A stretch of DNA of 64,000 nt from JBBIQV01 sp964555285 (GTDB lineage Bacteria > Nitrospirota > Nitrospiria > Nitrospirales > Nitrospiraceae): contig CAZKRM010000007.1 of NCBI GenBank assembly GCA_964555285.1, forward strand, positions 1-64,000. The letters run 5' to 3'. Of this stretch, positions 21,815 through 29,460 are shown in pieces (the first letter of the stretch is position 1; each line of letters starts with the position of its first letter). The notes under the pieces are model-generated. The model made no database searches. It saw only the letters and a program-made list of their open reading frames with translations, and had not been told where the DNA came from. The position numbers and the translations under genes are program-made.

Positions 21815-22646
21815 TATTGGGTTCGTCAACGGGCGGTTCTGCGCGTTATCCGACGCCGTCGTCTCGGTTGAAGACCGCGGGTTTCAGTTCGGCGATGGAG
21901 TCTATGAAGTCATCCGCACCTATGCCGGCCGTCCCTTCGAGCTCGATGCCCACCTGGCCCGGCTCGATCGGAGCGCCCAGGCGCTCAATTTGCCGCTGCC
22001 CCTCACGCGTGCCGGATTGGCAGACGAGGTGAGGGAGGGGATTCGACGAGCGGGATATCCCGAAAGTAAGGTCTATGTGCAGATCACGCGAGGACCGGCG
22101 CCGCGCGATCATCAGTTTCCTGCCGCCCCGGCTCCAACCATCGTCATGACTGTGCGCGAGATGCGTCCCTTGGCGGAAGAGATCCGCACGAGAGGCGTGC
22201 GCGTGGTCAGGGTCGAAGACCTGCGCTGGGGTCGCTGCGATATCAAGAGCATCAATCTCCTGCCCAACGTGTTGGCCCGTCAGCGGGCGGCGCAGGCCGG
22301 CGCGTTCGAAGCCATCTTCGTTCGGGATGGAGTGGTGACCGAAGGCGCGGTCAGTAATCTCATGCTCGTCCAGAACGGCGTAGTGATCACGGCGCCGGAA
22401 GGGCCGCGCATTCTCTCGGGCGTGACGCGATCCCTCGTCCTGAGTCTGGCACGACAGGCAGGCCATCCCGTTGAGGAGCGGTATAGTGCAGAGGCGGCCA
22501 TCGAGTCTGCACAAGAAGTGTTTCTCACCGGGACTACTGTCGAAGTCCTGGGGGTTGTGCGGATTGACGACACAGTCATCGGCTCCGGTCACCCTGGCCC
22601 CGTGACTCAGATGTTAGCCTCGCGTTTTCGGACCCTGACCGCGTAG
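21807..22646 (+). CDS. Class IV (D-amino acid/branched-chain) aminotransferase
   Basis: This 279-residue PLP enzyme is of fold type IV. Characteristic segments are V-E-D-R-G-F-Q-F-G-D-G-V-Y-E-V-I-R, then R-W-G-R-C-D-I-K-S-I-N-L-L with the PLP-binding Lys, E-G-A-V-S-N, and E-V-F-L-T-G-T-T. This set fits D-alanine aminotransferase (Dat) better than the branched-chain enzyme or aminodeoxychorismate lyase, but substrate cannot be fixed by eye. GTG start at 21807 overlaps the preceding gene. A strong terminator follows at 22696. Confidence 0.85.
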   Translation: MPDIGFVNGRFCALSDAVVSVEDRGFQFGDGVYEVIRTYAGRPFELDAHLARLDRSAQALNLPLPLTRAGLADEVREGIRRAGYPESKVYVQITRGPAPRDHQFPAAPAPTIVMTVREMRPLAEEIRTRGVRVVRVEDLRWGRCDIKSINLLPNVLARQRAAQAGAFEAIFVRDGVVTEGAVSNLMLVQNGVVITAPEGPRILSGVTRSLVLSLARQAGHPVEERYSAEAAIESAQEVFLTGTTVEVLGVVRIDDTVIGSGHPGPVTQMLASRFRTLTA

Positions 22647-22695
22647 CGGCCCCTTGCTTTGACGGGGGTGAAATGCTATGGTGCCTTTGTTGTGA

Positions 22696-22718
22696 AGTGG
22701 GCCCAGGCCCACTTTTTT
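22696..22718 (+). terminator. Intrinsic terminator before rimP
   Basis: AGTGGGC and GCCCACT form a tight stem with a four-base loop, directly followed by six T. It ends the aminotransferase unit about 50 bases before rimP and may also act as an attenuator in the leader of the rimP operon. Confidence 0.85.
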
Positions 22719-22769
22719 GTTTGAGCTGGTGAAACGACCAGTTGAAGATCGGGTGCGCTGAGGACGTCG

Positions 22770-23246
22770 GTGGCAGAGTTACGGCGAGTTACCGAGCGAA
22801 TCCAGGAAGTTGCGGCTCCGATTCTCTGGGCACTCGGGCTTGAGTTGGTCGACGTGGTCTGTGTCGGGCAAGGTCCTCGCACGGTGGTCCGAGTGTTCAT
22901 CGACAAGCCGGGGGGCGTGACGCTGGATGATTGTGAGCAGGCCCACGAATCTTTGAGTCCGGCTTTAGATGTTGCGGATCCACTGCCGTATGCCTATACC
23001 CTTGAGGTGTCTTCTCCTGGGCTGGATCGGCCCTTACGGCGGCCACAAGATTATCGCCGGTCTATGGGGAAGCGAATCGCGCTGAAACTGAGGCAGCCGT
23101 ATGCCGGTCAGTGGCGGCTGGTCGGGCAGCTCATCGATGTGGATGAGCAGGCGGTCACGGTCGCGATGAAAGAGGCGGACCCATCCGCGACGGTTCGTCT
23201 GACTTTCGGCGAGATCGCCGAAGGAAAACTGGAAGTGACGTTCTAG
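22770..23246 (+). CDS. rimP: Ribosome maturation factor RimP
   Basis: This 158-residue protein is required for 30S subunit maturation. It has the two expected domains: N-terminal L-G-L-E-L-V-D-V-V, D-D-C-E-Q-A-H-E-S and L-E-V-S-S-P-G-L-D-R-P-L, then a C-terminal SH3-like domain. GTG start at 22770. It opens the conserved rimP-nusA-infB-rbfA-truB-rpsO-pnp order. Confidence 0.93.
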   Translation: MAELRRVTERIQEVAAPILWALGLELVDVVCVGQGPRTVVRVFIDKPGGVTLDDCEQAHESLSPALDVADPLPYAYTLEVSSPGLDRPLRRPQDYRRSMGKRIALKLRQPYAGQWRLVGQLIDVDEQAVTVAMKEADPSATVRLTFGEIAEGKLEVTF

Positions 23247-23347
23247 CCAGGATCATTCGTGGCGGTTCGAGAAGTCCGTACTCGCCGGCAAGAGTCCTGC
23301 TCGATGGACGGGAGGACGGAAGGCATGGGCAGACGAGGGTGTGACGT

Positions 23348-24508
23348 ATGAATCGAGAGCTCATTGCGGTCATTGATGAGATCGGACGCCAAAAAGGCAT
23401 CGACAAAGCCAGAGTCATCGGCGCTATCGAGGTGGCCTTGCAGGCCGCCGCGAAAAAACGGTTCGGCCAGGCCGAGAATATCCAAGTGGAAATCGATCCG
23501 AAGACGGGAGAAATCTCCGTGGTGTCGAAGAAAACCATTGTGGACACCGTGACTAATCCCAAGGCGGAAGTCTCCCTTGCCGAGGCGCGGGTATACGATA
23601 GCGAAGCCGAGGTGGGCGATGAGATCGGGTCCGTCATCGAGATGGACGAACTCGGCCGGATCGCCGCGCAGACCGCCAAGCAGGTCATTTTCCAAAAAGT
23701 GAGAGAGGCGGAGTGGGAGGCGGTGCAGAAAGAATACTCGACGCGCCAAGGCGATCTCGTCAACGGCATTATCCTCGGGATGGAGCGGCGGAATTATCTG
23801 GTCGATCTCGGGAAGACCGAGGCGATCCTGCCGATTCAGGAGCAGATCCCCCGCGAGACCTATCGGCGCGGCGATCGGGTGAAGGCGATGCTGTCGGAGG
23901 TCCGGCGCACGCCCAAAGATGTGCAGGTGATTCTCTCGAGAAGCCATCCGCAGTTCGTCGCCAAGCTGTTCGAGCTTGAAGTGCCGGAGGTGTCGGAGAA
24001 GATCGTTGAAATCAAGTCCATCGTGCGAGAGCCCGGCGATCGGACGAAAATAGCGGTCTCCTCTCGAGATAAAGCGGTCGATCCGGTCGGGGCCTGCGTC
24101 GGGATCAAAGGATCTCGTGTCCAGGCGGTCGTGCGGGAGCTGCGCGGAGAAAAGATCGACATCATCACCTGGACGTCCGATCCTCGCGTGTTTATCGCGG
24201 AAGCGCTGAACCCGGCCACGATCGAGAAAGTCGGGGTCGACGAAGACAAGAAATCCGCGCTGGTGGTTGTGGCGGATTCCCAGCTCTCCCTGGCGATCGG
24301 CAAAAACGGCCAGAACGTGCGGCTGGCCGCGCGGCTGACCGGCTGGAAGATCGACATCATCAGCGCCACCGAGTACGAGAAAGAAAAGGCCGAACGGGAC
24401 AAGGAAATCAAGGCCGCGCTTGCAGAGGAGACCGAAGCCCAACGGCAGCAGGAAGAGGCGCGATTGCAGGAGTCTGGGGCGGCGCTGTCGGGTCAGGAAG
24501 GCTCATGA
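23348..24508 (+). CDS. nusA: Transcription termination/antitermination factor NusA
   Basis: This 386-residue protein has the NusA N-terminal RNA polymerase-binding domain (M-N-R-E-L-I-A-V-I-D-E-I, A-L-Q-A-A-A-K-K-R-F-G), an S1 domain (G-I-I-L-G-M-E-R, L-G-K-T-E-A-I-L-P) and two KH domains (G-A-C-V-G-I-K-G-S-R-V-Q, A-I-G-K-N-G-Q-N-V-R-L-A). The tail is Glu/Gln-rich coiled coil; the acidic repeats of E. coli NusA are missing, as in many phyla. It binds RNA polymerase and nascent RNA to modulate pausing and termination. It follows rimP by about 100 bases. Confidence 0.96.
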   Translation: MNRELIAVIDEIGRQKGIDKARVIGAIEVALQAAAKKRFGQAENIQVEIDPKTGEISVVSKKTIVDTVTNPKAEVSLAEARVYDSEAEVGDEIGSVIEMDELGRIAAQTAKQVIFQKVREAEWEAVQKEYSTRQGDLVNGIILGMERRNYLVDLGKTEAILPIQEQIPRETYRRGDRVKAMLSEVRRTPKDVQVILSRSHPQFVAKLFELEVPEVSEKIVEIKSIVREPGDRTKIAVSSRDKAVDPVGACVGIKGSRVQAVVRELRGEKIDIITWTSDPRVFIAEALNPATIEKVGVDEDKKSALVVVADSQLSLAIGKNGQNVRLAARLTGWKIDIISATEYEKEKAERDKEIKAALAEETEAQRQQEEARLQESGAALSGQEGS

Positions 24509-24547
24509 GCCGGCGCCGGTCAACTAATCGAGGTGTGAATAGTAAGT

Positions 24548-27178
24548 ATGCGGGTCTATGAACTGGCCAAGAAGTTAGGAATGGAGAACCGCGATCTCAT
24601 CCCGGAGTTGAAGCGGATGGGAGTCGCGGTTGCGTCCCATAGCAGCGCCCTGGACGAGGATGTCGTTCAGAAGGTGTTGGATAAGTTGATGCCCAAGGCC
24701 AAAGGGGCGTCGGTGACCGTCGCCGCGAGCGCGACGGCTCACGAGGCCTCCGCGCGTGTGCCGGACAAGGCGGCACGTGTGGCCAAGGGAGCCGACGGGG
24801 GAGCAGAGGGGGGGCGCGATTCAACCAAAGGCCTTTCGGGGCGGGCGCCATCGGCAGTCCTTGAAGAGCCGCCGAAGCACGACAAGCGCCGAATCCTCAT
24901 TAAACGAAAGAAAGATGAAGGGGTCGGGGAGGCTGCTGTTGCGACGCCTGCCGTGTCCGATGCAGGTGGAGCGCCCACTGTCGCCCATGCTCCTATTCCC
25001 GTCGGTCTGTCGGCCGGTGTCGCACCATCTCCGTCTGTCGAAACCGCGCCATCGCTGCATGCACCGGCACCGGAGCCGGTCGCTGCCCCTGCTTCGGTTG
25101 CGCCGCCGGTTGTGGTTCAAGAAGCCAAGCCTGCCGCTGCTGCACCAGTGTCTCCCCCCTCAAAAGTTGAACCGCTCGCAGTGGTCGGCAAGAAGAAAAG
25201 TTTTTCTGCCGAGACGCTCGAAAGCGAAGCCGCAGGTCTCAAAGATAAGCTCAAGAAAGCTCGGAAACCGGGACGCCCGCGGGAAGAAGACGACCTGCGG
25301 CTCCGTGAGGATGCGGCCCGGTGGCAAGATTTGCGGGCGATCCCGATCCAGCGACGCGAGGACCGGACCAAGCATGTCCACCATAGTACGCAGGCGGAGA
25401 TCACCAAGCCGAGGAAGAAGAGCGTCAAACTCACGGCCGGCATCACCGTCAAGGAATTTGCCGAGCTTATCGGCCAGCGGCCGCCCGACATAGTCAAGAA
25501 GCTGATGGACATGGGGCAGATGCTGACGTTCAACCAGCCCATGAATCTGGAGGCGGCCCCCCTGATCGCGGAAGAATTTGGCGTGAAGGCCGAGTTCACG
25601 CTGGAAAAGGTGGGCGAGGATTTGCTCGAAGAGGCGGTGCAGGAGGCAGTGGAAGAGCGGCCTGAGCCTCGTTCCCCGGTGGTCACGATCATGGGGCACG
25701 TCGATCATGGGAAGACCTCTTTGTTGGACGCGATCCGACAGACCAAGGTCGCGGAAGGCGAAGCCGGCGGGATCACGCAGCACATCGGCGCCTACACCGT
25801 CCCGGTGCATGGCAAGCAGGTGACCTTCCTCGATACGCCGGGCCACGAAGCGTTTACGGCTATGCGCGCCAGAGGGGCGAAGGTCACCGATATCGTGATC
25901 CTGGTTGTGGCGGCGGACGACGGGGTGATGCCGCAAACGGTCGAGGCGATCCACCATGCTAAGGCAGCCGGCGTGCCGCTCATCGTGGCGATCAACAAGG
26001 TCGATAAGCCGGGAGCGAATCCGGATCGGGTCCGCAACGCCTTGTCCGAGCATCAGCTCATTCCGGAAGCCTGGGGCGGCGACACCATCATGGTCGAGGT
26101 CTCTGCCAAGCAGAAAACAGGATTGGAGCAGTTGCTGGAGATGATTCTGCTTCAAGCGGAAGTCCTCGAGTTGAAAGCTGACCCGCACCGTCTTGCAAGA
26201 GGGACGGTGGTGGAGGCGAGGTTGGAGCGTGGTCGCGGCCCCGTGGCCACCGTGTTGGTGCAGAGTGGCACCCTCCGGGCGGGAGACGCCTTCGTCGTCG
26301 GTACCTTCAGCGGGCGTGTGCGGGCGCTGATTACGGATACCGGAAAGAAAACGGAACAGGCCGGCCCGTCGGTTCCCGTCGAGGTGATCGGCCTTCCGGG
26401 AGTGCCGTCAGCCGGCGATCTCTTTGTCGCCGTGAAAGATGAACGCGTGGCTCGTGAGATTGCCGAAGCCCGCGCCCAAAAACAACGCAGCATGGAGCTG
26501 GCCGGCTCTGCGAAGGTGTCGCTCGACGATCTGTTCGCCAAGATCGAGGCGGGAGACGTCAAGGAACTGCCGATCGTGATCAAGGCCGACGTGCAGGGAT
26601 CGGCGGAAGCCTTGGCAGCAGCGGTCGAAAAACTGCCGACCGAAACGGTCAAGCTTCGCGTGATCCATAGTGGCGTCGGCGGCATTAACGAAACGGACGT
26701 CTTGCTGGCCTCCGCGTCCCGGGCCATCATTATCGGGTTCAACATCAGGCCGGACCCGAAGGCTGCGACACTGGCAGAACACGAGGGAGTCGACATTCGT
26801 CTCTACACCATCATTTACGACGCCATCGCGGATATCAAGGCGGCGATGGAGGGTCTGCTCGAACCGACTCTCAAGGAACGGGTGCTGGGACGGGCTGAGG
26901 TGCGGCAGTTGTTCACGGTTTCGAAAGCAGGCTTGATTGCCGGTTGTTACGTTGTGGACGGCACGGTCACTCGTGCCAGCGCCGGCGCGCGCGTGATTCG
27001 CGACAACGTGACGGTCTATGAAGGGAAGTTGGCCTCGCTCCGCCGTTTCAAGGATGATGTGCGTGAAGTGCAGCAGGGCTATGAGTGCGGGATCAGCGTC
27101 GAGAACTTCAACGACTTGAAAGTCGGGGATGCGATCGAGACCTACGTCTTCGATAAAGTGGCAGCCAAGCTCGCATAA
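24548..27178 (+). CDS. infB: Translation initiation factor IF-2
   Basis: This 876-residue GTPase delivers initiator tRNA to the 30S subunit. An N-terminal IF2 motif (M-R-V-Y-E-L-A-K-K-L-G-M-E-N) is followed by an Ala/Pro/Val-rich disordered linker to about residue 240. The G domain has G-H-V-D-H-G-K-T-S (G1), D-T-P-G-H-E (G3) and N-K-V-D-K (G4). Domains II to IV complete the normal length. The low-complexity linker gives many spurious open frames on both strands. Confidence 0.96.
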   Translation: MRVYELAKKLGMENRDLIPELKRMGVAVASHSSALDEDVVQKVLDKLMPKAKGASVTVAASATAHEASARVPDKAARVAKGADGGAEGGRDSTKGLSGRAPSAVLEEPPKHDKRRILIKRKKDEGVGEAAVATPAVSDAGGAPTVAHAPIPVGLSAGVAPSPSVETAPSLHAPAPEPVAAPASVAPPVVVQEAKPAAAAPVSPPSKVEPLAVVGKKKSFSAETLESEAAGLKDKLKKARKPGRPREEDDLRLREDAARWQDLRAIPIQRREDRTKHVHHSTQAEITKPRKKSVKLTAGITVKEFAELIGQRPPDIVKKLMDMGQMLTFNQPMNLEAAPLIAEEFGVKAEFTLEKVGEDLLEEAVQEAVEERPEPRSPVVTIMGHVDHGKTSLLDAIRQTKVAEGEAGGITQHIGAYTVPVHGKQVTFLDTPGHEAFTAMRARGAKVTDIVILVVAADDGVMPQTVEAIHHAKAAGVPLIVAINKVDKPGANPDRVRNALSEHQLIPEAWGGDTIMVEVSAKQKTGLEQLLEMILLQAEVLELKADPHRLARGTVVEARLERGRGPVATVLVQSGTLRAGDAFVVGTFSGRVRALITDTGKKTEQAGPSVPVEVIGLPGVPSAGDLFVAVKDERVAREIAEARAQKQRSMELAGSAKVSLDDLFAKIEAGDVKELPIVIKADVQGSAEALAAAVEKLPTETVKLRVIHSGVGGINETDVLLASASRAIIIGFNIRPDPKAATLAEHEGVDIRLYTIIYDAIADIKAAMEGLLEPTLKERVLGRAEVRQLFTVSKAGLIAGCYVVDGTVTRASAGARVIRDNVTVYEGKLASLRRFKDDVREVQQGYECGISVENFNDLKVGDAIETYVFDKVAAKLA

Positions 27179-27210
27179 GCGCGGGTGAGCCGGGCTTATC
27201 CGCACCGATC

Positions 27211-27492
27211 ATGATTGTCGGGGTCTGCACGGTTGAGCTCTTTCTTCCTGACGGCCACTCTCTCAAGGCCAAACGGCAGGTTCTGTTGAGCCTAAAGGAT
27301 CGCCTGAGGGAAAAGTTCAACCTGTCGGTGGCCGAGGTCGGCGAGCAGGACTTGTGGCAGAAGGCGATGTTGGGGCTTGCCTGCGTAGCCAATGAGAGCG
27401 CCTATGTCAATCAAGTCCTGGAGCAGTCGCTGAACTTGATCCGGAGCGTGCCGACGATCGAAGTCGTGCGGTCCAGAATCGAATTCCTGTGA
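27211..27492 (+). CDS. YlxP-like protein (DUF503)
   Basis: This 93-residue protein of the DUF503 family has V-E-L-F-L-P-D-G-H-S-L-K-A-K-R, the defining motif, and F-N-L-S-V-A-E-V-G-E-Q-D-L-W-Q. Members sit between infB and rbfA in many bacteria and are thought to help ribosome assembly or rRNA processing; the precise activity is not established. It follows infB by 32 bases and precedes rbfA by about 18. Confidence 0.9.
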   Translation: MIVGVCTVELFLPDGHSLKAKRQVLLSLKDRLREKFNLSVAEVGEQDLWQKAMLGLACVANESAYVNQVLEQSLNLIRSVPTIEVVRSRIEFL

Positions 27493-27510
27493 TCCGTGAT
27501 CGCAGCCGTC

Positions 27511-27915
27511 ATGTCCAAGACGACGTACAAACGAGCCGATCGAGTGGCCGATCAAATCCGTATGGAGGTCGCCGATATTGTGATGCGTAAGATCAAGGAC
27601 CCTCGGGTCCGGTCGGTGACGGTGACCGACGTGGCGGTCACCAGCGACCTGCGCTCGGCGCGCATCTTTGTGACGACGATGGAAGAAAACCAGGGCGAGC
27701 GCGAGGTCTTCGATGGACTCGCGAAGGCCAGTGGGTTCATTCGCGGAGAGCTGGGCCGGCGTCTTGCGTTGCGCTACACGCCGGAGCTGGTTTTTATGAA
27801 GGATGTCAGCGGGCCTCGTGGCGACCGGGTCCTGAAGATTCTCGAAGGTCTCAGTGTGGACGAGTCGGTGGTGTCGAGCGGTCCGGGGAACCCCCATGAG
27901 TCACAGCATGACTAA
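27511..27915 (+). CDS. rbfA: 30S ribosome-binding factor RbfA
   Basis: This protein of about 134 residues has a type II KH fold: R-A-D-R-V-A-D-Q-I-R-M-E-V, I-K-D-P-R-V, V-T-V-T-D-V-A-V-T-S-D-L-R, L-R-Y-T-P-E-L-V-F. It binds the 16S rRNA 5' region during late 30S maturation. ATG 27511 is preferred; a GTG at 27496 is in frame. Its 3' end overlaps truB. Confidence 0.94.
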   Translation: MSKTTYKRADRVADQIRMEVADIVMRKIKDPRVRSVTVTDVAVTSDLRSARIFVTTMEENQGEREVFDGLAKASGFIRGELGRRLALRYTPELVFMKDVSGPRGDRVLKILEGLSVDESVVSSGPGNPHESQHD

Positions 27916-28939
27916 CTCGCAAGGACAGGCCGTGGCCGTCGAATCGCCCGCTTCACGCGACAGCGTGAGGGGGGACGGCGTATTCAATGTGAACAAGCCG
28001 TCCGGGTGGACGTCGCACGACGTCGTGGCAAAGATTCGGTCTGTGCTGGGCGGCGCGAAGGTCGGCCACGCCGGCACCCTCGACCCTGCAGCGACCGGGG
28101 TATTGCCCATCCTGGTCGGACGAGGAACCCGCATCGCCGAGTATTTGCTTGATTGGGATAAGGAGTACCGTGGGGTCATTCGTTTAGGTGAGACGACTGA
28201 TACCCAGGATGCGACGGGGACGGTGTTGAGCCGCTGTCCGGTGGAAGGCCTGTCCGACGAACGGATCCGTGAGGCGGTGGTCCGGTTCCTTGGGCCCTGT
28301 CGGCAAGTCCCACCGATGTATTCAGCGGTGAAGGTCGCCGGCGTTCCGCTCTATAAATCGGCCAGAGCCGGGCGTACGGTGGCGCGCGAGGCGCGCGAAG
28401 TCCAGGTGTATGAACTGGACGTGCTGGGGATTCAAGGAGCCGATGTCGCCTTGCGCGTGGTCTGTTCGAAGGGGACCTATGTGCGGACGTTGTGCGCTGA
28501 TATCGGTGAGGCACTGGGGGTGGGCGGCCACCTTCACTCATTGGAGCGGCGGCGCGTCGGGCCGTTGGACATCGAGCATGCATTGACGGTGGAGGAGATT
28601 GAATCCGGGGCGACCGTGGGGGCGTTGACCGGATATCTGATGCCGTTGGACCAGGCGCTACAGTTCCTGCCCGCATTGATCGTCGATCAGACGACGGCGG
28701 CGCGGGTCCTTCATGGTGCCCCGGTTCCGATCCATGGGGTCACGGGACAGGAAGATGGTCGTGTGCCAGGCCGATCCGTTCAGGGACGAGCCGTTCGAGT
28801 GAAGGATCGCAACGGACGGCTATTGGCAATCGGGGTGCTTCCGGTTGAGCCGCGTGGTGGACTTTCGATGCGTGCGCTGACGGAGCCGGTCCCAATTACC
28901 AAGGTTCTGGTGGGTGAAGAGAACAAGCATCTGGTCTGA
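27896..28939 (+). CDS. truB: tRNA pseudouridine-55 synthase TruB
   Basis: This protein of about 347 residues makes pseudouridine 55 in the T-loop of tRNAs. The catalytic Asp is in H-A-G-T-L-D-P-A-A-T-G-V-L. Other family segments are F-N-V-N-K-P-S-G-W-T-S, P-P-M-Y-S-A-V-K-V and C-S-K-G-T-Y-V-R-T-L. The C-terminus has a PUA-like domain with about 30 extra residues. The start at 27896 overlaps rbfA by 20 bases; ATG 27908 is an alternative. Confidence 0.95.
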   Translation: MSHSMTNSQGQAVAVESPASRDSVRGDGVFNVNKPSGWTSHDVVAKIRSVLGGAKVGHAGTLDPAATGVLPILVGRGTRIAEYLLDWDKEYRGVIRLGETTDTQDATGTVLSRCPVEGLSDERIREAVVRFLGPCRQVPPMYSAVKVAGVPLYKSARAGRTVAREAREVQVYELDVLGIQGADVALRVVCSKGTYVRTLCADIGEALGVGGHLHSLERRRVGPLDIEHALTVEEIESGATVGALTGYLMPLDQALQFLPALIVDQTTAARVLHGAPVPIHGVTGQEDGRVPGRSVQGRAVRVKDRNGRLLAIGVLPVEPRGGLSMRALTEPVPITKVLVGEENKHLV

Positions 28940-28965
28940 TTTGCAACACAGGAGGAAGGGGACTC

Positions 28966-29235
28966 ATGGCGTTACTGAAGGAAGCGAAGACGGAAGTGAT
29001 TCAGCAGTATCGGCAGCATGAGACGGACAACGGCTCGCCCGAGGTACAGATCGCGATCTTGACGAACCGCATCGCGTATCTGACCGAGCACTTCAAGCTG
29101 CATAAGAAGGATCATCACTCGCGGCGCGGTCTGCTGCAATTAGTCGGTCGCCGCCGCCGCCTATTGGATTATGTGCGCCGCATCGACGATGCGCGCTATC
29201 GCGCGGTGATCGATCGGTTGGGCATTCGCAAGTAG
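28966..29235 (+). CDS. rpsO: 30S ribosomal protein S15
   Basis: This 89-residue protein has the S15 signature H-x3-D-H-H-S-R-R-G-L (L-H-K-K-D-H-H-S-R-R-G) and the usual ending (A-V-I-D-R-L-G-I-R-K). It binds 16S rRNA early in 30S assembly, and in many bacteria it represses its own mRNA. A clear AGGAGG precedes the start. It sits between truB and pnp, the standard order. Confidence 0.97.
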   Translation: MALLKEAKTEVIQQYRQHETDNGSPEVQIAILTNRIAYLTEHFKLHKKDHHSRRGLLQLVGRRRRLLDYVRRIDDARYRAVIDRLGIRK

Positions 29236-29329
29236 CCTGAGCAAGTGGGGCCATGCAGTCGTACCGTCGCAGGACGGGGAGCATCGGATTGTCGCACAGA
29301 TGTACACGGACATGGGCTCGCAGGCATAA

Positions 29330-29405
29330 AGGGATGAGTGTTGGGTTATGAGTGCTGAGTTGAAATCAACCTCAACTCAAAACTCAGAACTCTCAACTCA
29401 GAACT
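29330..29405. repeat. AT-rich palindromic spacer between rpsO and pnp
   Basis: Repeated GAGT/TGAG and AACTCA units; GAGTTGA and TCAACTC can pair, as can longer imperfect arms. It lies in the rpsO-pnp spacer, where other bacteria have an RNase III-cut hairpin that controls pnp. That role is only an analogy here. Confidence 0.4.
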
Positions 29406-29460
29406 TCAACGCGAGCGTATCTCTGTGGGCATCTGTGGGACGCAACCAGAGGAGCCATAG

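Noticed and set aside
22846..27205. Antisense frames over nusA and infB
   Set aside because: They mirror the codon bias of the real genes and have no ribosome sites or recognisable domains.
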